64,000 bases of DNA, from positions 177,248,356 to 177,312,355 of the forward strand of contig CM062297.1 of NCBI GenBank assembly GCA_031216915.1, in the 5' to 3' direction. The translations under genes and the position numbers were made by a program. A model generated the notes under the pieces. The model did no database searches, had not been told where the DNA came from, and saw only the letters and a program-made list of their open reading frames with translations. This document shows positions 10,764 to 22,728 of this stretch, in pieces (positions within the stretch are counted from its first letter, which is position 1; the number at the start of each line of letters is the position of its first letter). The stretch is from Pictodentalium vernedei (taxonomy: Eukaryota; Mollusca; Scaphopoda; Dentaliida; Dentaliidae).

Positions 10764-10974
10764 GGACAGGCCTGCTATTTATCCTATTTGGTCGGGTCCT
10801 TGATACGTTGTGAGAACGTTTACAAAAAGGGGCATGTTTGGGATGCAGGACCAACGCTCGTCTCCCCAGAGGTGGAAGACCACCTCCAGGGATGGAGTGA
10901 AGGATGATAAGAATCCATAACGGTTATAAATTATAATAGTTCCATAGCAGTTATAATTGTTGCATGACGGTTAG

Positions 10975-11113
10975 TGGGGTTTCATTTTTCGCCTCCAAAA
11001 CATAGCTCATGACCACTCATCGGAACGAGCTCAATAGCGCTGGCTGGTTTTGGTAATTACGAGCTCAATTACGCTGGCTGGTTTTGGTCATTACGTTGCA
11101 TGGGCAAATGGTT
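10975..11113 (-). mobile_element. TTAA-B fragment with an internal duplication
   Basis: The words catttttcgcctccaaaaca, tcatgaccactcatcggaac and gctggctggttttggt match TTAA-B. A 35-bp unit starting gagctcaatagcgctggctg occurs twice in tandem, differing at a few positions. Confidence 0.65.
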
Positions 11114-11144
11114 GAGCAGCTGTTTGAGAAAATTAAATATATTT

Positions 11145-11383
11145 TTAACCCTTTACCTAACGAATCGTCCGCATCCGCCCGCGTAATATGCAAATTCAGC
11201 AGTTGAAAAAATATTATTTTTCAAAACATTTCAATAAAACCATATCATGTGACCCCTCGTTGAAACGAGCTCGTTCCAACGAGGGGTCACATGATATGAT
11301 TTTGTTGATTTTTTTTTTAAATTACCAAAAATAATATTTAAAATAATAAATTTTGATATCGTCTGCGTTGGGTAAAGGGTTAA
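11145..11383 (+). mobile_element. TTAA-A MITE, intact
   Basis: TTAA occurs at both ends with termini ccctttacctaacg/cgttgggtaaaggg. The central hairpin is nearly perfect (gtgacccctcgttgaaacga against tcgttccaacgaggggtcac). CpGs are well kept, suggesting a young or unmethylated copy. Confidence 0.85.
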
Positions 11384-11388
11384 AAAAT

Positions 11389-11744
11389 GGGAGAGCGGTG
11401 GTTCAATGGTTACGGCATTGGACTTCAAACCGAAAGGTCCACGGTTCGATCCCCGCGGGTCGTGACTGCGTTGTGTCCTTGGGAAAGGCCCTTAATCCCG
11501 ATTACCGATGTGGGGGCACGATGGCATCGTGTACTTAGACGTACTGCACGTCGATGATGCATTTGTCTTCAACCAAAGCCAACCCTGCTTGTATGGAGTT
11601 AGTACGTTGGGGAGTTTGACAGTTGACCGTCGTTGCTCGGTGGTTGTCCCCGGGTACTCCGGTTTCCTCCATCCGTAAAACTGCCCGACACGAGGTAGTC
11701 CTGGCTGTCGAAAGTGTCGTTAAAACCCGAATAAATAAATATTT
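11389..11744 (+). mobile_element. SINE-2, full length
   Basis: The tRNA-like head has an A-box-like tggttcaatggttacgg and B-box-like ggttcgatcc. The body has gattaccgatgtgggggcac and the tail has cctggctgtcgaaagtgtcg then AAAT units. The short direct repeat aaaaatg flanks it. It inserted next to the TTAA-A copy ending at 11383. Confidence 0.88.
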
Positions 11745-11752
11745 AAATAAAA

Positions 11753-12281
11753 ATGATACCGACCGACCCTATTTTTCTATTGCATTTAACATGAACCAAC
11801 CATTTATTTTTTCGCTTTATTTTTATATTATAGCTTAGCGCGCTGCACTCGCGTCACATCCTATACGTAATTGGCAACCAATAGCAATGTTTTGAAGAAA
11901 AATAAAGTCATTTTTAGTACAAATATTGACTGAGACACGTTTTTTACTTCAGATAAAACTTCAAAAACGTAGTATAAATTGCCAGTGGGTAATTATCTGC
12001 TACATAACAAACAATAGATTCATCATTCATGATTGTCTAATGGTGTTTCAATTCGCGTTTTGTTTGCTTATCTCAGTTGTTCAAACTTACCCAGATGATA
12101 CCTGCGTCGCGAGAGCCTGTGGTGTATTTTTTGTTACTTTTAGGTGTTTACATGCATGTCGTGCTGAAAGGGATGAAGTTCCGTAAAGCTCACGAAATTA
12201 GAAGATTCGATTGAGAAGTCTGACAGAAAACATCGAGCTTCTCTTTGCACCACCTAGTATACAGTTTCCATCGTCCTCATT
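11753..12281. other. unassigned stretch
   Basis: An 86-codon frame begins at 11926 but shows no recognisable domain. Nothing else is supported. Confidence 0.35.
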
Positions 12282-12458
12282 CCGGTTCGAATCCCACCTG
12301 CTGCAACCACGTTGTGTCCTTGGGCAAGACACTTCACACCCATTGCCCACGTGGGGGCACGGTGACGTTGTGTACAAAGGCGTACTGCATGTCGATGGTT
12401 CACCTGTCTTCAACCAATGTTAACCCTGCTTGTGTGGAGTTAGTATGTTGGGGTGCTG
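12282..12458 (+). mobile_element. SINE-1 internal fragment
   Basis: It begins at the B-box (cggttcgaatcccacctg) and ends at gtatgttggggtgctgg, so both the A-box side and the tail are missing. It joins a TTAA-A end without a gap. Confidence 0.75.
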
Positions 12459-12538
12459 GATTTGTTGAACTTTTTTTCAGCTGCTGAATTTGCATATTAC
12501 GCGGGCGGATGTGGCCGATTCGGTGGGTAAAGGCTTAA
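12459..12538 (-). mobile_element. TTAA-A terminal fragment
   Basis: It reads tttgcatattacgcgggcgg then cgattcggtgggtaaaggc and TTAA. This is the left end of TTAA-A on the complementary strand, cut where the SINE-1 fragment begins. Confidence 0.7.
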
Positions 12539-12758
12539 TGATGGAGCTATTACTTTCATCAGTCGGGACTTCAGTCATAACAGTCGGGAGAAATTGAGTT
12601 TACGCCCCACCCACCCCCCCACCCCGCCCCTCCCCCAGCTACAGAGAGAGAGAGAGAGACGGAAAGGACAAAACAGTTACATGCGATATGCTACATGACA
12701 TAAGGTTACACGATAATGTTTTGTAGCCACAATATGCCGCCTGACATGATACCACAGT

Positions 12759-13170
12759 TAGGCCTAAAAAGTTAAAAAATATGTTTATCAAGCCCTCTTG
12801 CATAGTCCTTTTGGCTGCCGCATGCTATCTTTTATAACCAATGCAAACTTAAAAGAATAAAAATAAAATGGTTTATGTCTGATATTTTACCCAAGTTAAT
12901 AAAATTGATTAATTTGTCCCTTGAGTGCAAAAAGGCTTTGCAGTGCTTTAGCATTGCAAAGCCTTCTTGCACTCAAGGGACGAAATACACCACCACCCAT
13001 GCTATTCTGTAGACTATGAGGCCCAAAACATAAAACAAACCAAGAACATGAAATTTTGATGGCAAAGAAATAATTATACAAATAAAAAATAAAATAAAAA
13101 ACCGCCCGCCCGAATGCAGTTTCACAAAAAGTTGCCTGAGAAACGGAAGATCTACTTTGTGTGGCCTAAA
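12759..13170 (-). mobile_element. element K, copy 2
   Basis: Inverse copy of 7681-8058, bounded by aggcctaaa at left and tggcctaaa at right. The central hairpin at about 12918-12981 pairs cccttgagtgcaaaaaggct with agccttcttgcactcaaggg. The family identity is unknown. Confidence 0.7.
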
Positions 13171-13286
13171 ATGTGAATTTATATTCTATTCTAAAACGAA
13201 TTTCTGAGAATTTCATTGATTTCCGAACAGAAACAGTCTGCTCAACGCACACGACTCACTGTCCAAATCATCCCCTTTGTATTATA

Positions 13287-13662
13287 TACACTCTAAAATC
13301 AGTGGGTTAAAAATCAACCCATACCTATTGGCTTGAGTGACTATTATCCCAGTTGTGTTCATATTCACTCAAACCAGCAGATTTTGTTGTTTAATTTTTA
13401 ACCCTTTACCCAACGTAACGGCCAAAACCGGACAGCGCTATTCACAAAAATCACCATTCAATTTTCATTATTTTTTTCATTTTTTGTTTCATGGCCATAG
13501 CTTATGACCCGTCATTGGAACGAGCTCGTTCCAATGAGGGGTCATAAGCTATGGTTTTGACGCAAAAAAGCGAACAAGTTTAGTTATTCAGGAATTTTAT
13601 TTGCAAGTGTCGCCTTCTTTTCGTATTAGGTAAAGAGTTAACCCAACTGATTTTAGAGTGTA
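13287..13662. mobile_element. TA-flanked MITE V hosting a TTAA-B copy
   Basis: The ends tacactctaaaatcagtggg and cccaactgattttagagtgt face each other. A complete TTAA-B element occupies 13398-13641, so the host part is only about 130 bp. A TA target is likely but cannot be shown from one copy. Confidence 0.7.
13398..13641 (+). mobile_element. TTAA-B MITE, intact
   Basis: TTAA lies at 13398-13401 and 13638-13641. The left part holds gtaacggccaaaaccgga and the right part gcaagtgtcgccttcttttc. The central hairpin pairs gacccgtcattggaacgag with ctcgttccaatgaggggtc. It lies inside MITE V. Confidence 0.85.
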
Positions 13663-14170
13663 TTCATCTTTCAAAATTGCGCCATACAATAATCGCTTCA
13701 CGCAATTAGAAGTTCTTCATTTAAAATTGAGTGCAATTAGTACAATTAGAAGAATTACATGTATGAATCTTTCTCCACAGTTTGGATCTTTGAATTCCCA
13801 TAGAAACCGGAGTTTTGACAGAGCCGACATGAGACGACGTCTTTTTGCATCCATCTGGATCCGTCAAATTGTATGCATACTCCATGCATATTGTAGTACG
13901 GTGAGGTATGTATTATGATGAATATGGGTACATGGCTTCGGCATATGGTAAGAGTATGTTATATAAGAATGATGGGGTGGGTTGGGGTTTTTCGAAAATT
14001 CCGATTGGCGTTGCCAGTGACGTCTTGACGTTATTGTGCGCACGGGACGTTTATATAGAGAGACACCCATCGTTGTCGGGGAATATGAATTCATACACCT
14101 TGTCGTAGTTGATGTCAAATGTGCAGTCAGACATTATGTTGTTCGATTCAAGAGGTACCGGACTTCTTGA
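13663..14170. other. unassigned stretch
   Basis: No recognisable gene or repeat. Open frames on both strands overlap each other and lack family features. Confidence 0.35.
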
Positions 14171-14180
14171 ACTGTAATGG

Positions 14181-14511
14181 AGGGCGCGGTGGCTCAGTTG
14201 GTAGAGGTGCAGGCTGCAAGCCGAGAGGTCCTCGGTTCGAATCCCACCTGCGGCAACCGCGTTGTGTCCTTGGGCTAGACACTTCATCTCCATTGCCCGC
14301 GTGGGGGCATGATGACGTCGTGTACTAAGGCGTACTGCACGTCGATGGTGCGCATGTCTTCAACCAATCTAACCCTGCCTGTGCTGCAGTGCGGAGTTAC
14401 GATGTTGGGGACCTGGCAGCTGCTCGTCGTTGCTCGGTGGTTCCCTCCGGGTACTCCGGCTTCCTCCACCCGTAAAACTGTCGCGGTCATGATTAGCCAT
14501 TGTGCATAAAT
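14181..14511 (+). mobile_element. SINE-1, nearly full length
   Basis: The head holds ggcgcggtggctcagttggt and ggttcgaatcccacctgcgg, and the body keeps most CpGs. The tail stops at ccattgtgcataaat. A 10-bp target duplication, actgtaatgg, flanks it at 14171-14180 and 14512-14521. Confidence 0.92.
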
Positions 14512-14614
14512 ACTGTAATGGCATTGTAGTATAGTAGGGATGGTATGTTCCCCTTCTGGTCGTCTACTGTTAGGCGTTGGTACTACTAACCCAGCGAATA
14601 ATTCATACAATTGT

Positions 14615-14905
14615 GTGGTTGCTCTATGGGTATAGCGGTCGAGGTATTAGGGCCATTTACCAACCAGCCTGGTTGGTTCGGATCTCTTAGTCTAGTGGTA
14701 AATCGATCGCTTTGTTAGCTATATAGAGGTCGACGGTTCGAGCGTTACAATGGGTTAATCTCAAAGAACGTGAGAGTTGTGTAGTAGTCGAGGTATAAGG
14801 ATCATTTACCAGCCAGCCTGGTTGATCCGGATCTCTTAGTCTCGTGGTAGACCGGTCGTTCTGTGTGTTATAGGTCGGCGGTTCGAGTTCGGCACTTCTC
14901 CCTCG
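14615..14905 (+). repeat. tandem pair of tRNA-like units
   Basis: Two units of about 140 bp share ggatctcttagtct, an A-box-like tagtctagtggta, and a B-box-like cggttcgag at 14731 and 14879. They also share accagcctggttg. The spacing of the boxes resembles a tRNA gene, but neither unit folds obviously into a standard cloverleaf. They may be tRNA pseudogenes or a further SINE head. Confidence 0.55.
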
Positions 14906-15227
14906 ACCAGGGCGTGCCAGTATGTCCCTGTATATGCCACTTCACAATGTGCGCACAACACATGCAGTACACGAGCACACATGGTTCTTTGAGGACACAT
15001 AGGGTCGGGACGGTTGAATTTTGGAGGAAATTCTATGGAAACTACAACTTGTAAGAGCCAATGGCCCCTAGAGTTCTCATCAGCGAGTAAAGTCAACCAA
15101 AGGACTTAATGGTCATCCATTCGCATTCCAATTTGGCACCTAAGGGTTGTTGGACCAGGAAACTAACCTGGAATGAGTCCGAACTTCCAATAACGTCGGG
15201 TTACCCCTTCAACCACAGCAGTGCCGG

Positions 15228-15470
15228 GATGCACTCCTACATTTCCAGAGATGTGGAGCTGAAAATTGCCACCCAGTGGTATTTTTTTATCACGAGTAAC
15301 ACAGGCGGGGGTTATGTGTCACGTCGCGTTAAACTTTTAACTAGTGCAACATCCCAATTGCACTTCTACATTTACAGAGATGTCGTGCTGGAAATTAAGA
15401 AGTTGGGATATTTTTATCAGGCATAATAAGGGTGGGGGGGGGGGGGGATTACATGTGTGACGTTGCGTAA
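15228..15470. repeat. two-unit tandem repeat, about 130 bp each
   Basis: Each unit runs gcactcctacatttccagag or gcacttctacatttacagag, then gatgt, a tttttatca segment, a G-rich patch and a gtgacgttgcg-like end. The second unit contains a poly-G run. Confidence 0.65.
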
Positions 15471-15617
15471 CGATACACTCACGTCATGTTTAAACACTAG
15501 TAATGACGGATATATTCGCTAATTATATTTTGATAACATATCCATACTATATGCCCCAAACATATCCATGTACACGCAAATATCAATAACCACGCCTTAG
15601 CATATAAAATATACAAT

Positions 15618-15745
15618 ACGTATACCACTTGCGGGATCCAAATTGATGGATAAGAAAAAAAAGACGTCTCATGGTGGCCCCAGCAAAACGGTACGTATAC
15701 CACTTGCCGGATACAGATTGATGGCGAAAAAAGATGTTTCTTGGT
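15618..15745. repeat. short tandem duplication
   Basis: The phrase acgtataccacttgcgggat, then gattgatgg and aaaaaagacgtctcatggt, recurs 74 bases later with several substitutions. Confidence 0.7.
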
Positions 15746-17362
15746 CAGGGGTGTAAATCCTGGGATGTGTGGGGGTGTTACACCTACCTACCCCCCCCCT
15801 CCACCCCCCAAAAAAGGAAAAAGTTCTGACCTTCTCTTAGCAGGGCAGAGAGTAGGGCAAGTTACCACGGTCCACGCAACGACTGCCCTGCCAAGGAATT
15901 ATTTGCCAGAATGTTGCCCTTCCTAACAAAATTGAGCTGCACAGCTGGGGCACGCTGGGCACCTGATATATCATGGTCTTGTACAACTTCCATTTCAGTT
16001 CATATGCCATGCTGCCCATGCAAAAGGAGGCCAGTGTGTCCTTGTGAATTCAATAATTCTATTCAGAATATACTCATTTATCTTCCTCTGTGGAGTGCCC
16101 TGCCCAACAGAGCACCTGATATCATATGATATGTACTGTTGAAAGCACGTGAAAATACTATATATGCAGGGCAACATGCGCTGACGGTTGGGTAGAATGA
16201 TGATACCACCCCCCCCCCCCCCCCCACACCCACCCCCCCCCCCATCCCCCACCCAAATATTTTTCGGTAGTTACGGGCCTGTTCTTGGTGGCCTCAGAAA
16301 AGCTCTGAATACTACGAGAGTTTTAACACTGCGGCTGCGGCAAAGCTCCTGGTAATGGAGCAATTCAGTTGTGCTATACTACTGCAATTGTTTGCTCAAT
16401 GTATAGTTGGTGAAGCATATTCGTTAAGCAGTTTGATGGTGATCTAAACTGGAATAATGGCTTTTCGTAAAAAATATTAAAAGATATTTATTCTTCATCA
16501 TTTTTCTCTCGAGGAAAAACTCGAAACAATGACATTTATTAGCTTTCAACCATACCTCAGGATGAGGTTGGCACGGTACAGTCTGATATCTGCACCTGTC
16601 GGCAGTCAACTGGAATGAGCAGATAGTGGCTGAACAGCTGTCAGTCTATAATCCTTATGTAGCTTGGTCAGTGTAAGGGACACCTCTTGGACCAACCTGG
16701 GAAAATGCATTTTTGTCTTTTAGATAAAATTACTCTAGATTTAAGCCAAATGGGGGAGGGGGGGCTCAGAATCCATCTCAGGGGATCAAACATTAAAAAG
16801 TGTCCCCGAGGGAGGGCCTTAAGACCCCCACAATCCAGAGGGAGATACCCCCCCCCCTCGAACTCTTCTTCAACACAGGCCTGTGGCCCTCGAGACATGC
16901 CTACGATATCATGCTGTGACCCCCTCCCCCCCCCCCCCCAACCCAGTCAGAAACCTTAATGATTCCCCCACAAACACACACACTCCCCATTGAAGGCCCT
17001 TTAGCTACGTCCCTGCACATTAGGTCCATAACAAACTGTTATCTGGCAAAATTAATTTCATGAAATTTAAGTTGATAAATTAAAGTCTTCAAAAAAGCGC
17101 ATTTCTTCGATAATTAATAAACAATGACATATGGGACTCATCATAATAGTATATAGCTGTAAGTACCCAATAACTTTCATGTCAAATATTTGTCTGGTGG
17201 AGAGTGAAGGGGAGCGCTGGGAGTTCGATATTGTAAAAATTCCGAAAGATTTTATATTCTCGACCTTTTCTGATATTGACTATTGGCAAATTCTGCCTGA
17301 ATGGACTTTAATGTTAATGAAAAATGGCCTTTCAGTATATTGTCGTTACTAGATATTATGAT
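15746..17362. other. unassigned stretch with C- and G-rich tracts
   Basis: Long C-rich runs lie near 15790-15812, 16208-16253 and 16920-16939, with a G-rich run near 16751-16763. The phrase tagctacgtccctg near 17000 resembles a hAT terminus, but no partner was found. No gene seen. Confidence 0.4.
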
Positions 17363-17645
17363 GGGGTGCGGTGGCGTTGCAGTAACCGGTTCTCGTCAGA
17401 TCACCGAAGTTAAGCGACGTCGAGTCCGGTTAATCCTTGGATAGGAGACCGTCTGAACGATCGATTCGGACTCCCGCGTTGTGTCCTTGGGCAAGGCACT
17501 TTATCCCGATTGCCCACATGGGGGTACGATGACGTCGTGTACTAAGGCACTCGCGGCTTCCTCCAACCGTAAAACTGTCACCGACACGATATGACCTTGA
17601 CTGTTAAAGTGTCGTTAAAACCTTACTAAAATAAAATAAATAAAT
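17363..17645 (+). mobile_element. SINE-5S: 5S rRNA-headed SINE
   Basis: Positions 17385-17457 align with the internal part of 5S rRNA: ctcgtcagatcaccgaagtt, aagcgacgtcg, ccggttaatccttgga and taggagaccgtctga. These cover the box A, intermediate element and box C regions used by RNA polymerase III with TFIIIA. From 17474 the body (gcgttgtgtccttgggcaag) and tail (gtgtcgttaaaacc) match SINE-2. 5S-headed SINEs are known as SINE3. Part of the body is shortened. Confidence 0.85.
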
Positions 17646-17673
17646 ACGGCATATTGTTACCGCCGCACCTTTC

Positions 17674-17922
17674 TTCGGTACGGCCGTCGTTGACTGATCA
17701 CTTTCCACGAATGGGCAATATTCCCGCGGACGCAATAACATTAGATACCAAACACAAATTAAAGAAAGAATCATCAAAAAGTTTAATTAATGAAGCACCG
17801 GATCCAACCCGGTGCTTCATTAATTAAAACTTTGTTGATGATGATTTTTAATACTTGGTAAATGCGTGCGTGGACATCACTGCCCACGCGTGGATTACGA
17901 CCAGTCCACGGCGGTATACTAT
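17674..17922 (+). mobile_element. TA-E MITE, copy 1
   Basis: The ends are tacggccgtcg and ccagtccacggcggtatact. The core hairpin pairs ttaatgaagcaccgga with ccggtgcttcattaatt. CpGs are well kept. The consensus termini of the family are TA|CAGTACGGC, suggesting Tc1/mariner relatives. Confidence 0.8.
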
Positions 17923-19841
17923 CCCACGAAAACGTGTCATGCTGCATACTGCAGTGACGTTGGACGGGGGTGCACAGGGGGCACATGCTTCCAACCTTTT
18001 CCAGAAATAGTTGAGAAAGAGAGAGAGGGAAAGAGAGGGGGCTAGGTCAATAGTTTTTGCCAATCCGTATTGAGAATCAGCAGAAAGGGGTGCATAAACT
18101 CTTTAACTCTTAAGAGATGGCCGAAGATAGGTCGAAAACATGGCGCCGCCAAGACATATAGGGCACCACTGATATGCATCGATGTGCGAGTGCCCTTGTA
18201 TGATCGTGTCCTTCAAAGTTTGAATGTTTTTTTTACTTTCCTGGCATAATGTCGCGTTGCAAAGCGAAGCATATCAAAATAACTGAACAGGTGTGTAATC
18301 TCCGCTTCAAGGATGAAAGACTGTGGTAATGGGATTTATATCGTAAAATACAAGTTAACGGGTTAGTCTTCTGACTGAAGACAATTGTAATTAACGCTAA
18401 ACTAGTCGAGGGTGATAATGTTTCATGTTTACCGCCACTTACCTACCTACTGTTAAGGGTTTTGCTTTTATGGTATAATTTGATTATGAGTCTGACAAAC
18501 TGTTCAGTGTTGATTCATACCTACCATTATATGACGCACACGTTCAGTTATGTAACAAATTAACAGGCTGTGTTTTGTCTGCAGATAAAATTGTGCTGTT
18601 CGTTTTCAATTAACTGGGAATCGACAGCACAGGAAGACAATTACAATTGGAAAGGTAATATAACAAGTTTTACATGATTCCATCAATGTTGACCTGCCTG
18701 TGTTATTTCCTGCATTGATATATGATGGTTTTCTCCCGAATACTGGACACCGCGGACGCGATCATGTTCAGTCAGTGTTAAAAGTGTGAAAAGGGGCTAA
18801 AGATACCAGCCTTTTGGTTGAAAGGTGGTTGTTGAAGTAGCAGAAATAGACCAAATCACACCATAAAGAGAGGCCATTGCGGATATTTGTACATTTGGTG
18901 ATGTACGATTGTTTCGATCGAAAGGGTCCCCAAGCTGATTATGATCTCGAACCGTCTATGACCTAAAAACGCGAGCCGATTACATCCACAAAAACGAGAG
19001 CCGATTGGGTCCGCCAGCAGACCTGTGGGCACAATCGTCTTGCATCCTGCGGACTAATCGGCTCAGGGGCGGATTGTGTCACGAAAAGTTACAGGAAATG
19101 AATGAAGGCGGACCCTCGGGCCCGGAGAAAATTTTGCTTTTTCGAACTGAACGCTGGCAGTTCACACAGAGGACATTTCGATGGTGTTTTCGTATCATCT
19201 TCATCACTCATTCGTCAAGAATGGTGTCAGCAGGGAGTGGGGATGCATGGACCAATCGTGCCGACCATAGTTCTGCCCAATGGGCGGAAATTTTGATTTA
19301 TCAAATTAAAATAACGCCGTTTCTTTCCATTTGAGCGATCAGTGGCAGACCAGGCTGCTGGAATATCGAACTTGGCAGTCCACGTAGAGAACATTTCAAT
19401 ATATCGGCATTCACGCAATCAGATCCATTTCGCCTGTTGTTCAAGTCGTTTATTAGATTCCTTTTGTGAAGGTGGTGCATGTAGGAAAATATGGCACACA
19501 GAAATAACGGTAAAGCAAATTTGTCAATTTTCTTGGAGGGGGGGGGGGTGGGGTGGTGGTGGGCACGAAACAACAGCACAACAGGGTAGAAAAAAATGGC
19601 ATGGGTTTAAATTCCAATTTAAAAATCGTTATAATTGCCAGTAACTAAAAAATAATAAGTAAAATATGAAATGTTATTATCTCAAAACTAGTAAAATGGT
19701 GGAAACCAATCTTTAAAATTGTTTCAAAATTTAAGAAACTATACATAAAAAATATCTGTTAGTCTATCTGGAATCGGTATACATGGAACTAGTCTATATG
19801 GAAGACACCTGGACAAGTGGGTTAATATCAAATGATAATGT
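17923..19841. other. unassigned stretch with minor repeats
   Basis: A 23-25 bp unit starting aaaaacgcgagccgatta repeats once at 18965-19015. A motif like ggcagttcacacagaggaca (about 19151) recurs as ggcagtccacgtagagaaca near 19372. No gene is recognised; the reading frames at 19005-19334 match nothing I know. Confidence 0.4.
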
Positions 19842-20063
19842 TTAACCCTTTACCTAACATGGAAAGAAGGCGACACTTGCAAACAAAATTCTTGAATAAC
19901 TAATTTTTTGTCTCAAAAACATAGGTTATGACCCCTCTTTGGAACGAGCTCGTTCCAAAGAGGGGTCACAACCTATGTTTTTGAGACAAAAAAAATGAAA
20001 ATTAATTGACGATTTTTGTGAATAGCGATGACCGGTTTTGGCGTTACTTTGGGAAAGGGTTAA
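19842..20063 (-). mobile_element. TTAA-B MITE, intact
   Basis: TTAA bounds both ends. The central hairpin pairs acccctctttggaacgagc with gctcgttccaaagaggggt, flanked by ttttgtctcaaaaacatagg and its partner. One terminus is slightly degraded (ggttttggcgttactttggg). Confidence 0.85.
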
Positions 20064-22717
20064 CAATCAATACTTTTTTTTAGCTCAGTTATTTTTCAAG
20101 TTCTTTCAGGTACATGTAATATTAATACTGTTTGGGTCATCTGCCAATTTGCCGCAGTCCTCTAATGCGGATACATTCATCAACACCACACCCATGTGTC
20201 ACTCCTCCCCAACACTCTCTCCTCATCTTCAGAAACGAAAAATACGTCTCAGTGAAAATAATATTCAACACTAAAAGCAAGAACAAAAAAATACTTGTAA
20301 AAATTAATCAGAATACACTTTTCGAAGGTGTGTCATAATTTCCTCCCCCCAGGTGCTTTTCCAACCCGCGCGCCATTCTTCTAGAGGTGCTGAAAAAGCG
20401 CACCATATTTTCTCGTGCAATTTTTTCGGGAGCCAAGGTAGTTCCTGGTCAAGAACGGTTGAAAAAGTGAATATTCCGCATATATATTTGTAAAGAAGAA
20501 TATATTAAAATGTTGGTTAATCCATACAGACGTACTTTAGTCTTTATTTAATATAGATATTTTATAACCCCCACCCCGAAAAAATAGTTAAATATGTGTT
20601 GGGTACAGACATAAAAAAAACTATTCTACAACATCGAAGAAAATTTATAAGGGCCAATTGTGAATAATGTCGTTGATGATTGCTTTAGCTGTGAAGCAAA
20701 TATGCAATGTTCATATTTTCGTACTCATGATCTGACATAAAAACAGCCTTTCAATTCTCTTAGTACATGAAAAATATTTATCGACAAACTTTTTCTTCGA
20801 TTTTAAACTGTGTGTTCTTTCTTCTTCTTTTTTGTCTTTCTTTTTTCATTTTCATTTTTATTAATTATTATTTTTTCATATTGGTCCATTTTTCACGGGA
20901 TTGGTCAGCGCAAAATCTAATATTTTCTTCAGTTTTCTGAAACATTTAGAAATCATAAACAAGAAATTAAATTCCGTGATCTATTCCCAGTCTATGGATT
21001 AAGTAATTTTGTTCTATCACACGTTTTTGTAACTATTAAACCGAAGGTCGATGTTAATTAATATCAAGATTCTCTGAAAATGAAAATTTTCTTCATTGAA
21101 CTGAAAAGAAATAGTTCGCAATTTTCTAGGGTACCAAATTCCTTGCTGGTGTGAAAATACATGGTGCATGGTGTATTCGTTCTTAATGGCTCATTGTATT
21201 AGGGGAATTATCTTGAAGAAATCGACCCACGAAGGAGTGGTTGGAAAATATTCTCCTGAGATGGGTTGACTTTATTTGGCGGATGTGATATTTACACCTG
21301 GACGGTTTACTACTGTATAGTAGCTGTGTAATTGACGTGTGTATTGTTAGACGAAAATGTGTTTCACAGTAATTATGCTGATATCACTACGCCGACCCAA
21401 ATAGCAATGGCGGCAACAAATTGACAGGGTTATCTTCCGTCGGCTGCGTTCAAAACAGAAATACAAACACTTTCTGGATTTAATCGTGTGTTTAAATTCC
21501 GTTTAGTTGTGAAGAATATTCATGGGAAAAAAGGTATGATAGTTTCAAGCTTCTAAACTCTTATTATATTAAGTTATTCTGTGGCAAAAGTTTCGACGTG
21601 ACTGATTTATTTTTGTGACACGACACGGACAGGTATGAAACACACCTGAGTGACTCACGCCTGCAACAAAGTTCATTCACTCATACTATTGATTTTTTAC
21701 GGTTATACATTTATGCAAAGTCGCTTTATCATATACTGCGAATGCTTGAAAGACTTTTTCTGAATTTTCGAAAATCTTAGCTTCACCACGCCGTAGAAAA
21801 GTTTTATTTTCATATTGTTTGTGATTGTAGTAAAATAGTTCCGGCATAGTAAACGGGGATGTCAGGTGTGCGCTGTTGACAGTATCGAATTTGGTTACAG
21901 GGCCGCTGGCTGAGGATCACATTACTAACTATGTACAGTTGTGACCGATTATGTTCAGTTCACCTCAATATAGGCTACCTTTACACCATGAAAATGTTTT
22001 CAATTTGTAAGTCAATACACCTTTCGTATATTAAATGCATGCAACAAGTGAAAGGTGTTTGTCAGGATAGTTCTCGTCCACAACACTTGAACACTACATA
22101 TTTCTCTGCACTGAATGTCTGTACTTTTGACATCGCCTATAACTTTCTTACCTCAATTTCAGTGTGTCCAATTGAGGTTTAGATGTGTATGGAGTGTCGC
22201 GTCAGTTGTCAGTCAGTATCAGCAAAACAGTGGCTTAGTCGGGGAAGGGTGGAGATCAGTACCCACCCTCCCCTCCGTCCTATTCGATCCGATTGGGGCA
22301 TTAGTTAATGTACATGTATTACGAGATGACATACCTCCCACGACCTTCTTTCGAGTTTCAAAATAGAGCCATTTGAAGGCATATTTTTTAGTCTCTTCCG
22401 CCCCCCCCCCCCCCTCACGTCCTAACCAAACACGAGATTGACATCACCATGATGTCTTTTCCTAACTCAAGACTCCAGTGCCTTCTTTCTGAAATGCCCA
22501 TGGCATAAAAATGCGAAGAACCCCCCCCCCCCCTCCCCTCAAAAAACACCAGGTCCATTTGCCCCTCCTAATATGGATTCCTACCTACCTGGCTACGTAT
22601 ATGCGGCAAAATACAAGTACAGTGACCCATACATGTAATTATACAAGCAATTCCCACCTTACAATTACTCATTTAATACCTTGGCACCTCCTGGGTTTCT
22701 CTGAGCTGGCAACCTCT
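20064..22717. other. repeat-poor stretch; candidate 5' region of the USP gene
   Basis: This is the longest part of the window with no SINE or MITE that I recognise. It lies where CpG decay of repeats begins. A possible splice donor (aaaaaag then gtatga) occurs at about 21534. No start codon with family similarity is present. A promoter or untranslated first exon here is inference only. Confidence 0.3.
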
Positions 22718-22728
22718 AATTATAAAAA

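Noticed and set aside
17385-17457. Stand-alone 5S rRNA gene
   Set aside because: It lacks the 5' and 3' parts of 5S and a T-run terminator, and it runs straight into a SINE body.
18120-18180. YY1-like promoter motif near catggcgccgcc
   Set aside because: A single short motif with no other promoter evidence.
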